A stretch of 44,005 nt of DNA from an uncultured Oscillospiraceae bacterium (GTDB taxonomy: Bacteria; Bacillota; Clostridia; Oscillospirales; Oscillospiraceae), in the NCBI GenBank assembly GCA_934597175.1, contig CAKTQR010000018.1, positions 1 to 44,005 on the forward strand. The letters run 5' to 3'. Shown here piece by piece: positions 15,684 to 23,836 of this stretch. The notes under the pieces are model-generated. The model saw only the letters and a program-made list of their open reading frames with translations, was not told the DNA's origin and did not search any database. A program made the position numbers and the translations under genes. Position 1 is the stretch's first letter. Every line of letters starts with the position of its first letter.

Positions 15684-18425
15684 ATGATAACAAACAAAGA
15701 AAATCTGTTCAAACTCGGAAAAAAACTCACCGACCGCATCCCTCAGAAGCTCGGTCTCGAGCCGCTGACCGAAGCCGATCCCGAATACTGGGGTCTGTGC
15801 AATGTCCTTGACGATGAGATGGTCGAAATCCTGCTCGCCATGCCGCAGCGCAAGCCGCTGGCATTTGAGGAGATCAAGAAGCTCACCAAGTGGTCGGACG
15901 AGGCAAAGCTCGAAGCAAAGCTCAAGGAGATGAGCGAGCTCGGCGTTTTGGAGTACAACTGGGAGAACGCCGACCACCACAAGCAGTGGCTCGTACCCCT
16001 GTTCGTCCCCGGCAGCGCAGAATTTCTTAACATGAAGTCCGCTACCATGGATAAGTACCCCGAGGTAACGGAGTTCTTCCAGAACATGACCAGACTTCCG
16101 CTTGAGAAGGTCACCGCAATGGTACCTCCCGGCGGTGCAGGCGTCGGCATGCATGTCATCCCCGTCGAGAAGGCGATAGAGCATGAGTCGCAGTCTGTCT
16201 CCCTCGAGCATTTGTCCTACTGGCTGAAGAAGTACGATTACTATGAGATAGGCGTCTGCTCCTGCCGTAACTGCGAAAGCCGCAACGGCCGCGGCTCGGG
16301 CGACATGCCCGAGCATTGGTGCATTGCCGTCGGCGATACCGCAAAGTACTGCTACGAGACCGGCAAGGAAGGCATCCACAATGCTTCCTACGAGCAGGTC
16401 ATGGAAGTGCTCAAGCGTGCAGAGGAAGAGGGCTATGTCCATCAGATAACCAACATCGACGGCGAGAACAAGATCTTCGCCATCTGTAACTGCGCACCCG
16501 GAACTTGCTACGCTCTGCGCACCTCGCAGCTGTTTAACACCCCCAACATGTCCGCCTCGGCTTACCGTGCCCATGTCGACACCGAAAAGTGCGTCGCCTG
16601 CGGCAAGTGCGTTGAGGTCTGCCCCGCCGGTGCGGCAAAGCTCGGTCAGAAGCTGTGCACCAAGGCAGGTCCTGTCGAGTATCCCAAGCAGCCTCTGCCC
16701 GATGACAATCACTGGGGCCCGCACATGTGGGATGAGGACTACAAGAAGCACAATCAGGAAAACTGCCACGAGTCCGGCACTGCACCCTGCAAGGCCGCAT
16801 GCCCGGCTCATATCGCCGTTCAGGGCTACATAAAGATGGCCGCCGAGGGTCGTTACCTCGACGCTCTTAAGCTTATAAAGCAGGATAACCCGTTCCCTGC
16901 CGTCTGCGGCAGCATCTGCAACCGCCGCTGCGAGGACGCCTGCACCAGAGGCAGCGTTGACGCTCCCGTTGCAATCGACGAGATAAAGAAGTTCATCGCC
17001 GAGCAGGAGCTCAACGAAAAGAATCGCTACATCCCGCCCCGCCGCACCAAGAAGCTGTCCACCGACGACTATGAGGAGAAGATAGCAGTCATCGGTGCAG
17101 GCCCTGCGGGCCTGAGCTGCGCATACTTCCTGTCGAACATGGGCTACCCCGTGACCGTGTACGACCGCAATAAAGTCCCCGGCGGCATGCTCACCCACGG
17201 CATCCCGTCCTTCCGCCTTGACCGCAAGGTCATCAGCGCCGAGATCGATGTCCTCAAGAAGATGGGCGTCAAGTTCAAGATGGGTGTTGAGGTCGGCAAG
17301 GATATCACCATTGCCGAGCTGCGCAAGCAGGGCTTCAAGGGCTTCTTCCTCGGCATCGGCGCTCAGAAGTCGGCTAAGCTCGGTATCCCGGGCGAGGACC
17401 TCAAGGGCGTTTACGGCGGCGTTGACTTCCTGCGTGAGGTAAACCTCGGCAACGAGGTCAAGCTCGGCAAGAAGGTCGCAGTCATCGGCGGCGGCAATGT
17501 CGCAATGGATGTCGTCCGCACCGCTATCCGTGTCGGCGCAGAGGAAGCATACATCGTCTACCGCAGAAGCGCAGACGAGATGCCCGCCGATAAGGAAGAG
17601 GTCGCAGAGGCGATCGAGGAAGGCGTAAAGTTCTGCTACCTCAACGCTCCCGTTGAGATACTCGGCGACAAGAACGGCAAGGTAAACGGTCTCAAGGTCG
17701 AGATCATGGAGCTTGGCGAGCCCGACGAGAAGGGCAAGAGAAAGCCCGTCGGCACAGGCAAGTTCACCACCATCAAGGTCAACTCCGTCATCGGCGCTAT
17801 CGGTCAGCAGATCGATTGGGGCGAATTGGACACCGGTGCAATGGTCAAGGGCAAGAAGGACGCAGCCGAGGCTGACGGCATCACCCTCCAGACCGCCGAG
17901 CCCGACATCTTTGTCGGCGGCGACTGCATGACCGGTCCGAAGTTTGCCATCGACGCTATCGCAGCCGGCCGCGAAGGCGCAGTTTCCCTCCACCGCTATG
18001 TACACCCCGGTCAGAGCCTTACCATCAACCGCAACCTGCGTGACTTCTACGAGCTCAACAAGAACGATATCGTCCTCGGTATCGAGAGCTTCGATAAGCC
18101 GGGCCGCCAGGCTGTTGCGCACGATCCCAAGAAGGCAAAGACCATGAAGAACGACCGCATCACCTTCACCGAGGAGCAGGTCAAGAAGGAAGCCTCCCGC
18201 TGCCTCGGCTGCGGCGCCTCCATCGTCGACCAGAACAGGTGTATCGGCTGCGGCCTGTGCACCACCAAGTGCGAATTTGACGCTATCCACCTTACCCGTG
18301 ATGTACCCGAGGCATCGACCATGACCGTCGCCGAGGATAAGCTCAAGGCCATCGGACCTTACGCACTCAAGAGAGCGGGCAGGATCGCAATAAAGGATCT
18401 CAAGGCAAAGTTTGCTAAGAAGTAA
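15684..18425 (+). CDS. Mosaic Fe-S/FAD oxidoreductase with winged-helix-like N-terminus, copy 3 (P3)
   Basis: 913 residues. Same domain order as P2: winged-helix-like region (FEEIKKLTKWSDEAKLEAKL then ELGVLEYNWEN), 'MVPPGGAG' block, CSCRNC (192), HWCI, CNCAPGTC, ferredoxin motif CVACGKCVEVCP (303), GltD-type Fe-S domain (APCKAACPAHIAVQGYIK), GAGPAG (471), GGGNVAMD, FVGGDCMTGP, and CLGCG with CIGCGLCTTKC (853). It differs from P1 and P2 in the Cys-rich domain: the GDGCG Cys is lost (GRGSG), and a new Cys follows CSCRN. The ATG at 15684 follows AAAGGGG. It has its own promoter at 15578 and is followed after 21 bases by a hypA-like gene. Several 35-40-base stretches are identical to P2. Confidence 0.88.
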   Translation: MITNKENLFKLGKKLTDRIPQKLGLEPLTEADPEYWGLCNVLDDEMVEILLAMPQRKPLAFEEIKKLTKWSDEAKLEAKLKEMSELGVLEYNWENADHHKQWLVPLFVPGSAEFLNMKSATMDKYPEVTEFFQNMTRLPLEKVTAMVPPGGAGVGMHVIPVEKAIEHESQSVSLEHLSYWLKKYDYYEIGVCSCRNCESRNGRGSGDMPEHWCIAVGDTAKYCYETGKEGIHNASYEQVMEVLKRAEEEGYVHQITNIDGENKIFAICNCAPGTCYALRTSQLFNTPNMSASAYRAHVDTEKCVACGKCVEVCPAGAAKLGQKLCTKAGPVEYPKQPLPDDNHWGPHMWDEDYKKHNQENCHESGTAPCKAACPAHIAVQGYIKMAAEGRYLDALKLIKQDNPFPAVCGSICNRRCEDACTRGSVDAPVAIDEIKKFIAEQELNEKNRYIPPRRTKKLSTDDYEEKIAVIGAGPAGLSCAYFLSNMGYPVTVYDRNKVPGGMLTHGIPSFRLDRKVISAEIDVLKKMGVKFKMGVEVGKDITIAELRKQGFKGFFLGIGAQKSAKLGIPGEDLKGVYGGVDFLREVNLGNEVKLGKKVAVIGGGNVAMDVVRTAIRVGAEEAYIVYRRSADEMPADKEEVAEAIEEGVKFCYLNAPVEILGDKNGKVNGLKVEIMELGEPDEKGKRKPVGTGKFTTIKVNSVIGAIGQQIDWGELDTGAMVKGKKDAAEADGITLQTAEPDIFVGGDCMTGPKFAIDAIAAGREGAVSLHRYVHPGQSLTINRNLRDFYELNKNDIVLGIESFDKPGRQAVAHDPKKAKTMKNDRITFTEEQVKKEASRCLGCGASIVDQNRCIGCGLCTTKCEFDAIHLTRDVPEASTMTVAEDKLKAIGPYALKRAGRIAIKDLKAKFAKK

Positions 18426-18446
18426 TTTTTACCGGAGGAAAAATCC

Positions 18447-18791
18447 ATGCATGAGCTTGGAACCGTGTTTTATGTCATCAAGGAAGTCGAGAAGCTTTGC
18501 GATGAAAATGAGCTGACGACCGTCGGCAGCGTCACGCTGCAAATAGGCGAGGTCAGCGGCATCATCCCCGAGTACATCGTTGACTGCTGGAACTGGGCGA
18601 GAAAAGAGACCAGGTACCTGAAAGAAGCGGAGCTCAAGGTCGAGAACATCGAGGCGGTGACCTTCTGCGAGGACTGTAAGCAGACCTATCCGACGGTGAA
18701 ATACGCAAAAATTTGTCCGTATTGCCAGAGCGAGAATACATATCTCGTGACCGGCAACGAATATGTGATAAAAGAGATCGAAGCGTACTAA
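18447..18791 (+). CDS. hypA: HypA-like nickel metallochaperone, copy 2
   Basis: 114 residues. It starts MHE (nickel-binding His2 as in HypA) and carries CEDC...CPYC, the HypA zinc-knuckle pair. It has the family fold order (VTLQIGEVSGIIPEYIVDCW). The upstream gene P3 ends 21 bases before, and a GGAGG lies in the gap, so the two form one operon ended by the terminator at 18802. This is the second case in the window of a HypA-like gene directly after a mosaic flavoprotein, while P2 has none after it. No hydrogenase gene is nearby. It is clearly diverged from copy 1, so each may be matched to its own partner. Confidence 0.85.
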   Translation: MHELGTVFYVIKEVEKLCDENELTTVGSVTLQIGEVSGIIPEYIVDCWNWARKETRYLKEAELKVENIEAVTFCEDCKQTYPTVKYAKICPYCQSENTYLVTGNEYVIKEIEAY

Positions 18792-18801
18792 CTAAAACAA
18801 G

Positions 18802-18835
18802 AAATCTCCCGCATCGAGCGATGCGGGAGATTTTT
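18802..18835. terminator. Bidirectional terminator between hypA copy 2 and ABC permease
   Basis: AAATCTCCCGCATCG, loop AG, CGATGCGGGAGATTT followed by further T. The A-rich left flank also makes it work on the minus strand. Confidence 0.88.
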
Positions 18836-19581
18836 CAGTATTCCTTTTTTCTTGACACGAGCCAGCCGACCGCAAGGCTCACGGGGATGTAGATAACAGA
18901 GTACCAAAATGCATCCTTTAGCGTGCCGCTTTTGACCGTGACGGAGGCAATGCTGTGCCCCAGCCCACCGATCCAATATTTGTACAGCTCTATCTCACGC
19001 TCGGCAAGGGCGGTGTCGGCAAGCTTCAATATGATCGTCATCACCATCGGCACGACGATGCAGCAGGCGATAGCGCCGCCGGAGCGCTGTATCATGATGC
19101 TCAGCGCAAAAAACAGCGTGGCAAAGGCGAGAGTGTTCACCAGCTGGCAAAGAAGTATCTTCACCTGCTCTGCGCCGAAGCCGTCGCCCGAGCCGCCGAA
19201 GGCCGTGCCGGTGATGAAGGCAGCTGCCCAGCAGACGAACGACATGAACACGGCGGCCGCCAGAACGGTCAGAAATTTTGAAGCAAAGACGCTCAGGCGT
19301 GTGTAGCCCCGTGTGAGGATGTTTCGTATCGTGCCCGAGGTATAGTCCTCGCAGACGAACAGGGCAACGAAAATGCCCATGAGCACGGCTATCATCGATG
19401 TCGGCAGCGCCTCCATGAGGCTTGCGATGCCCGTTGTCACGCTATCGAGCCCGAGCTCATCGTTCATGGCCTTTTCCGTGTACACCGAAAACGCTGTCAG
19501 CACGGCGAGCAGACCCGAGCATATGTAAAGGCTTTTGCTCTGCCGAAGCTTGCAAAATTCAAAATGCAGCAGCTTTAACAT
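18835..19581 (-). CDS. ABC transporter permease (BcrB/ABC-2 type)
   Basis: 248-residue membrane protein with six hydrophobic segments, of the ABC-2 permease type found in bacitracin- and lantibiotic-resistance exporters and in many Bacillota BcrAB-like pairs. The typical motif DYTSGTIRNILTRGYTR sits between the second and third helices. The start MLKLLHFEF at 19581 is the standard beginning of the family and lies one base after the stop of the ATPase gene; a longer upstream reading would overlap the ATPase. It probably exports a peptide or hydrophobic compound. No sensor kinase or peptide gene is adjacent, so the substrate is unknown. Confidence 0.88.
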   Translation of the reverse strand: MLKLLHFEFCKLRQSKSLYICSGLLAVLTAFSVYTEKAMNDELGLDSVTTGIASLMEALPTSMIAVLMGIFVALFVCEDYTSGTIRNILTRGYTRLSVFASKFLTVLAAAVFMSFVCWAAAFITGTAFGGSGDGFGAEQVKILLCQLVNTLAFATLFFALSIMIQRSGGAIACCIVVPMVMTIILKLADTALAEREIELYKYWIGGLGHSIASVTVKSGTLKDAFWYSVIYIPVSLAVGWLVSRKKEY

Positions 19582-19582
19582 A

Positions 19583-20476
19583 TCACACACCCAGCCTTTC
19601 CAGGAAGTATTCCTCAAGCCTGTCCGACTGGATATCAAGCTCCGAGACCCTTATCCCGTGCCTTACGAGCAGGCGGTTTATGTCTGCGCTCCTGTCGATG
19701 TATGTGTACAGATACAAGGTGTTGCCGTCGAGCTTAATTGAGCCTGCGCCCGTCAGGCATGACAGCAGGGCGTATGCCTTTTTCGGGTCGTCGACGGTTA
19801 TGCGCAGCTGGTGGCGGCAGCGGTGTTCAAGCTCGGCTGCACTTATCTCCTCAATAAGCTTGCCGTCGTTTATAATGCCGTAGGTTGTAACGATCTTCGC
19901 AAGCTCGTCAAGCAGGTGGCTTGAAATGAGAAAGGTGATACCCTTTTCACGGTTGAGCCGGAGTATGACATCACGGATCTCCTTGATACCCGCCGGGTCA
20001 AGCCCGTTTATCGGCTCGTCGAGTATAAGAAACTCGGGGTCGCCCAAAAGCGCTATCGCAATGCCGAGCCGCTGCTTCATGCCGAGCGAAAACTTGCCGA
20101 CCTTTTTGCTGCCGGTCTTGTCGAGCCCGACAAGCTTCAAGGTGTTTCTTATCTGCTTGCTGTTTGACTCGGTCAGAAGCGAAAATCTCTTGAGATTTTC
20201 GTAAGCCGTGCAGTTTTTGTACAGGCACGGGTTTTCCAAAAGAGCGCCTATGCGGTGGCGAGCATCGTTCAGTGGCTGCCCGTCAAAAAGCGATATCCTG
20301 CCGCCCGTCGGCTCGGCGACACCGAGCACCAGGCGCATCAGCGTGGTTTTACCTGCACCGTTTTTGCCGATAAAGCCGTATATCTCACCCTTTTTTATCC
20401 GCATGCTGACCTTGTCGACGGCCTTTTTGCCGCCGAAGGACTTCGAAAGTTTTTCCGTGCGAAGAACATATTCCAA
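19583..20476 (-). CDS. ABC transporter ATP-binding protein (BcrA-like)
   Basis: 297 residues. Walker A GKNGAGKTTL near residue 39, signature FSLGMKQRLGIA, Walker B FLILDEPINGLDP and the switch-His segment LISSHLLDEL, then the C-terminal extension usual for BcrA/NatA-type ATPases. The start is taken as TTG at 20476 (read MEYVLRTEKLSKSF): AAAGGGGG lies seven bases upstream and the sequence then matches the family's beginning. A much longer reading up to 20959 runs antisense through trmO and is rejected. It pairs with the permease gene directly downstream. Confidence 0.9.
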   Translation of the reverse strand: MEYVLRTEKLSKSFGGKKAVDKVSMRIKKGEIYGFIGKNGAGKTTLMRLVLGVAEPTGGRISLFDGQPLNDARHRIGALLENPCLYKNCTAYENLKRFSLLTESNSKQIRNTLKLVGLDKTGSKKVGKFSLGMKQRLGIAIALLGDPEFLILDEPINGLDPAGIKEIRDVILRLNREKGITFLISSHLLDELAKIVTTYGIINDGKLIEEISAAELEHRCRHQLRITVDDPKKAYALLSCLTGAGSIKLDGNTLYLYTYIDRSADINRLLVRHGIRVSELDIQSDRLEEYFLERLGV

Positions 20477-20497
20477 GACATCGCCCCCTTTGCCCGA

Positions 20498-20526
20498 TTG
20501 ACTTTTGACTGATATGCCTATATTAT
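20498..20526 (+). promoter_or_regulatory. trmO promoter
   Basis: TTGACT, 17 bp, TATTAT, with the start of transcription expected near 20533 and the trmO ATG at 20568. Confidence 0.6.
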
Positions 20527-20550
20527 TACATAGAAACCCAAAAAAATCAA
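20522..20550 (-). promoter_or_regulatory. ABC exporter promoter sharing its -10 with trmO
   Basis: On the minus strand TTGATT, 17 bp, AATAAT (20527-20522). Its -10 lies on the same bases as the plus-strand TATTAT. Confidence 0.5.
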
Positions 20551-20567
20551 TGCATAAGAGGTGCACC

Positions 20568-21251
20568 ATGTCCGAAGTCAGACCCATAGCACGCATATAT
20601 TCGCCATTTAGGACCAAATTCGGCATCCCGAGACAGAGCGGAGTCGCCGCAGCGGTCAGAGCCGAGATAGTTTTTGAGCCCGAGTACCGCAATCCCGATG
20701 CGGTGCGTGGTCTCGACGAGTATTCGCACATCTGGCTGATATGGCAGTTTTCTAAAAGTGTGCGGGATACATGGTCGCCGACGGTAAGACCACCTCGCCT
20801 TGGCGGCAATGTCCATGTCGGTGTGTTTGCCACCCGCTCGCCGTTCAGACCGAACTCGCTCGGCCTGTCGTCGGTGAAGCTTGAGCGTGTCGAGCTCACG
20901 CCCGACCGAGGACCGGTGCTCCACATAAAGGGCGCTGACCTCATGGACGGCACACCCATATTCGATATAAAGCCGTATATAACCTACGCCGACTCCCACC
21001 CCGACGCCACCGGCGGCTTTACCTCAAAAACGGAGTTTCACGCCCTCAGCGTCGAACTGCCCGACACCCTGTGCGGCATGGATGAGGACACGAAAGCGGC
21101 GCTTGTGCAAGTTCTTTCAAACGACCCCCGCCCGCAGTATCACGACGACCCCGAGCGGGTCTACGGCTTCGGCTTTGCAGGCTTCGAGGTGAAATTCAAG
21201 GTAAACGGCGACGATTTAACAGTCATAGATATAAAAAAAGAAGATGCTTAG
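20568..21251 (+). CDS. trmO: TrmO-family tRNA t6A37 N6-methyltransferase
   Basis: 227 residues. It has the TsaA/TrmO beta-barrel motifs: SPFRTKFGIPRQSG at the N-terminus, DEYSHIWLIWQF, then VGVFATRSPFRPNSLGLS with its SAM-binding Arg/Ser/Asn residues, and IKGADLMDGTPIFDIKPY. In E. coli TrmO methylates N6-threonylcarbamoyladenosine at position 37 of tRNA-Thr using SAM. The start at 20568 follows AAGAGGTG by five bases. The stop codon lies inside the terminator hairpin. It stands alone between the ABC exporter and a converging peptidase gene. Confidence 0.93.
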   Translation: MSEVRPIARIYSPFRTKFGIPRQSGVAAAVRAEIVFEPEYRNPDAVRGLDEYSHIWLIWQFSKSVRDTWSPTVRPPRLGGNVHVGVFATRSPFRPNSLGLSSVKLERVELTPDRGPVLHIKGADLMDGTPIFDIKPYITYADSHPDATGGFTSKTEFHALSVELPDTLCGMDEDTKAALVQVLSNDPRPQYHDDPERVYGFGFAGFEVKFKVNGDDLTVIDIKKEDA

Positions 21252-21267
21252 TGCATCTTCTTTTTTT
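21233..21267. terminator. Bidirectional terminator between trmO and the peptidase gene
   Basis: A 15-bp perfect stem (AAAAAAAGAAGATGC, loop TTAGT, complement) overlaps the last codons of both converging genes. Confidence 0.88.
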
Positions 21268-22927
21268 ATATACCGAGCTTATCCGCAAGCGTGTCGGCAA
21301 TGCTCTTGACCGTGTCGGCGGATATAGCCGAGGGCACACCGCATTTGTCGAGCAGTTCGAGAAATTCGTAATTTGTTGACTCGTCCAAAAGCTTCATGTA
21401 CATCCGAAGCCCCGAGCCACTTTCCTTGAGCTCCATGTTGTACAGCTCAAACGCCGCACTGTCGGACACGCAGTAGCTGATGACATAAAACGGCGTGTTG
21501 AACAAATGCGGGATGGATATCCAGTACGCCTCGTATTCGTCGATGCGCTTGTCAAGACCGTATTCCTTTGCGATCTCGCCGAACAGCGAGTTGAGCTTAT
21601 CGACGCTCAGCTCATCGTCGCTGAGTGCATAGGCACGCTCCTCAAACTCGTTGTATGCCCCTTGGCATGCGTACAGTGTCAGCACATTTATAAGCTGGTA
21701 TTTGGTCAGGTCGTCGTCCTCCAAATTGCACAGCAGCAGAAACTCCATGCCCTCGGAAAACAGCTCCGAGGTATCGATGCTGTCGTTCTGCCCATAGTTT
21801 AGGTAGCCGTCGACATAGTGACCGAACTCATGCGCCATGGACAGTATCGAGCTGCTGTTGCCGGAGGGATTGCAGTAAAGAAACGGTGAATCATAGCCGC
21901 TCAAATACTGAACATACGACTGGTCGTACTTTTTATCCGAGCTTTCGACATTATAAAGCTTGTACTTGAGCATATAGTCAAGCGCCTCGGCAATGCGTGT
22001 GTCAAGTCCACGGACGGTGTCCTTCATCGTGTCAAACGCCTTGTCTGCCTTCATTTTGCGCAGCAGGGGAGTGTCCATAAGACCGTCCTTGATCGCCTTT
22101 TTGTGAAGCGGAACGATGTATTTCTTTATCGCCTCGGTGTACGATGCAATGTCCTCGGCGGTGTAATCATGACCTCTGTATATGTACGCAAGGCTTTGAT
22201 ACGACGGCTCGTTGTGAAGCTCGGCGAGCTTCTTTCTGACCTTTATGAGCTCAACATATATCTTGCCGAGCTCGTCGCTGTGCTCCTTGTAGCTGCCGTC
22301 GTCAAAATCCTCGCCGTACTTGGTGTAAAGCTCGGAGTAGTCGTTTTCAAGCTCGGTCTCACGGCGCTCAAGCTCGGCAATCTCGTCGGTCGGCGTATAG
22401 CCCGTGCCGTCGTCGGCGGAATAGTACTCGGACAGCGTCCCGTCAAAATAGTTTTCGTCAAGATAGTCGAACATGTATGAGCCGGAGCAGGCCAGCTTAA
22501 GCTTATCGGCCCAGTATTCGACATCGGCGGCCGCTTCGTTGCAGAAGCTGTTCTCCTCGGCATAAAACTCATCCTCGGTGTCGATGTCATGCCGCAGGCT
22601 CGCAAGATTCAGCATGGTGTAAAAATCGGTGTACATGGCGAAAAATTCATTAAGCCCCTCGATGACCTCCCTGAACTTGAAGAGCGTGTCCAGCAGCGTC
22701 TCGACCTCCTCGACCTTGGCTTTGAGCGCATCGATATCGGGTCTTGCATACTCCATCTCGTCAAACGGGACGATGCGGGCACGGTTTGCGCCCTCGGCGT
22801 TGTAGATTGACTGCGCCGTCAGGTCGCTGCAATCAGGGTGCAGCGCATCGTATATGCCGCAGCCGCACAGCGACACGAGCATCGTAAGCGACAGCAGTAG
22901 GGCGACAAGGCGGTTTTTAAGCTGCAT
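21266..22927 (-). CDS. M3-type metallopeptidase lipoprotein (oligoendopeptidase F-like)
   Basis: 553 residues. An N-terminal signal peptide (LVALLLSLTMLVSLCGCG) has a lipobox-like LCGC, so it is probably a membrane-anchored lipoprotein on the outer face. The C-terminal half has the zinc motif HEFGH and, about 25 residues on, SELFSEGMEF with a likely Glu ligand, as in M3 peptidases. The middle is acidic and predicted helical or coiled-coil (ELERRETELENDYSEL). M3 peptidases cleave short peptides and most relatives are cytosolic, so a secreted form is notable. The ATG at 22927 follows GGGAGGT by seven bases. A reading ten codons longer has no such site. Confidence 0.82.
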   Translation of the reverse strand: MQLKNRLVALLLSLTMLVSLCGCGIYDALHPDCSDLTAQSIYNAEGANRARIVPFDEMEYARPDIDALKAKVEEVETLLDTLFKFREVIEGLNEFFAMYTDFYTMLNLASLRHDIDTEDEFYAEENSFCNEAAADVEYWADKLKLACSGSYMFDYLDENYFDGTLSEYYSADDGTGYTPTDEIAELERRETELENDYSELYTKYGEDFDDGSYKEHSDELGKIYVELIKVRKKLAELHNEPSYQSLAYIYRGHDYTAEDIASYTEAIKKYIVPLHKKAIKDGLMDTPLLRKMKADKAFDTMKDTVRGLDTRIAEALDYMLKYKLYNVESSDKKYDQSYVQYLSGYDSPFLYCNPSGNSSSILSMAHEFGHYVDGYLNYGQNDSIDTSELFSEGMEFLLLCNLEDDDLTKYQLINVLTLYACQGAYNEFEERAYALSDDELSVDKLNSLFGEIAKEYGLDKRIDEYEAYWISIPHLFNTPFYVISYCVSDSAAFELYNMELKESGSGLRMYMKLLDESTNYEFLELLDKCGVPSAISADTVKSIADTLADKLGI

Positions 22928-23026
22928 CAGTTGTACCTCCCGGGGCGTTTTCTGCAATTATACCATATATTGCTCGTTGCTTGGGCAAAAATGACGAAAT
23001 TAACAATAAATTTTTTTGTAGTGTGC

Positions 23027-23054
23027 TTGCAATACTTAAAAATTTTGATATAAT
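23027..23054 (+). promoter_or_regulatory. plsY promoter
   Basis: TTGCAA, 16 bp, TATAAT, about 36 bases before the plsY start codon. Confidence 0.65.
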
Positions 23055-23090
23055 AACTTAAAAAGTTTGAACTATTGGAGGGCTGCCGAA

Positions 23091-23684
23091 ATGAAACTCG
23101 TGCTCGCAGCGATAATTGCATATCTGCTTGGCTCGGTCTGCGCATCCATTCCGCTTTCAAAGCGCTGCATGGGCGAGGATATCCGCAAAAAGGGCAGCGG
23201 CAATGCCGGTGCGACAAATGCCGCCCGTGTGTTCGGGCTCAAGGCGGGGCTTATAACCTTGGCACTCGATATGGCAAAGACCGTGGCTGCAATGCTCATA
23301 GGCAAGGCACTTGCGGGCGTGACCGGCGAAGCCGTGAGCGGCGCAATGTGCATCATCGGGCACTGCTTTCCGCTGTATTTCGGCTTCCGGGGCGGCAAGG
23401 GCGTTTCCGTCGGAGCGGGGCTCGGGCTCATGACGGGGCTTCCGGTTTTCGGCGTGATAATCGCCGTTTTTGCGCTGACGGCGGTGTTAAGCCGCAAGGT
23501 CTCGCTCGGCTCGATATTGGCGGCAGTCTCTCTGCCGATAGCTTCGGTAGTGTTCGGCGCAGAGCCTGTGATCACTGCGATGAATGTGTTTTCGGCGGTG
23601 CTTGTCGTCGTCATGCACAGAGAGAATATAAGACGGCTCATAAACGGCACGGAGGCCAATTTCAAGCCCGGAAAACCGAAGTAG
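23091..23684 (+). CDS. plsY: Acyl-phosphate:glycerol-3-phosphate acyltransferase PlsY
   Basis: 197-residue membrane protein with about five helices. PlsY motifs are present: an N-terminal 'AYLLGSVCASIPLSK', the KGSGNAGATNAAR loop, HCFPLYFGFRGGKGVS, and MHRENIRRLINGTE at the end. It acylates glycerol-3-phosphate with acyl-phosphate made by PlsX, the first step of phospholipid synthesis in most Gram-positive bacteria. The ATG at 23091 follows TGGAGGG by eight bases. It is apparently a single-gene unit with its own promoter. Confidence 0.95.
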   Translation: MKLVLAAIIAYLLGSVCASIPLSKRCMGEDIRKKGSGNAGATNAARVFGLKAGLITLALDMAKTVAAMLIGKALAGVTGEAVSGAMCIIGHCFPLYFGFRGGKGVSVGAGLGLMTGLPVFGVIIAVFALTAVLSRKVSLGSILAAVSLPIASVVFGAEPVITAMNVFSAVLVVVMHRENIRRLINGTEANFKPGKPK

Positions 23685-23745
23685 AGAAATTTTAGGTCCT
23701 AATTTGTACAAAGTGGCGAAAATGTCTTAATACTTTATATATTTA

Positions 23746-23774
23746 TTGACAAATTAATCACCATCGTGTATCAT
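23746..23774 (+). promoter_or_regulatory. Strong promoter of the small-protein pair
   Basis: TTGACA, 17 bp, TATCAT: one of the best consensus matches in the window. The leader to the ATG is about 55 bases. Confidence 0.75.
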
Positions 23775-23836
23775 ATATTTTAACAGCGGCGGTCATGCAT
23801 GGCTGCCCAAACGAGAAAAGTTAAAGGAGAAATATT

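Noticed and set aside
12666..18290. Two very long minus-strand open frames (about 939 and 877 codons) opposite P2 and P3
   Set aside because: They mirror the codon bias of the plus-strand genes, lack ribosome sites and contain no recognisable domains, while the plus-strand proteins carry all family motifs.
8743..18791. A [NiFe] hydrogenase maturation cluster suggested by the two HypA-like genes
   Set aside because: No hydrogenase subunit or hypB-F homologue occurs anywhere in the window; the genes are reported as HypA-like only.
20477..20959. N-terminal extension of the ABC ATPase frame
   Set aside because: It runs antisense through trmO. The TTG at 20476 has a good Shine-Dalgarno site and begins where the family begins.
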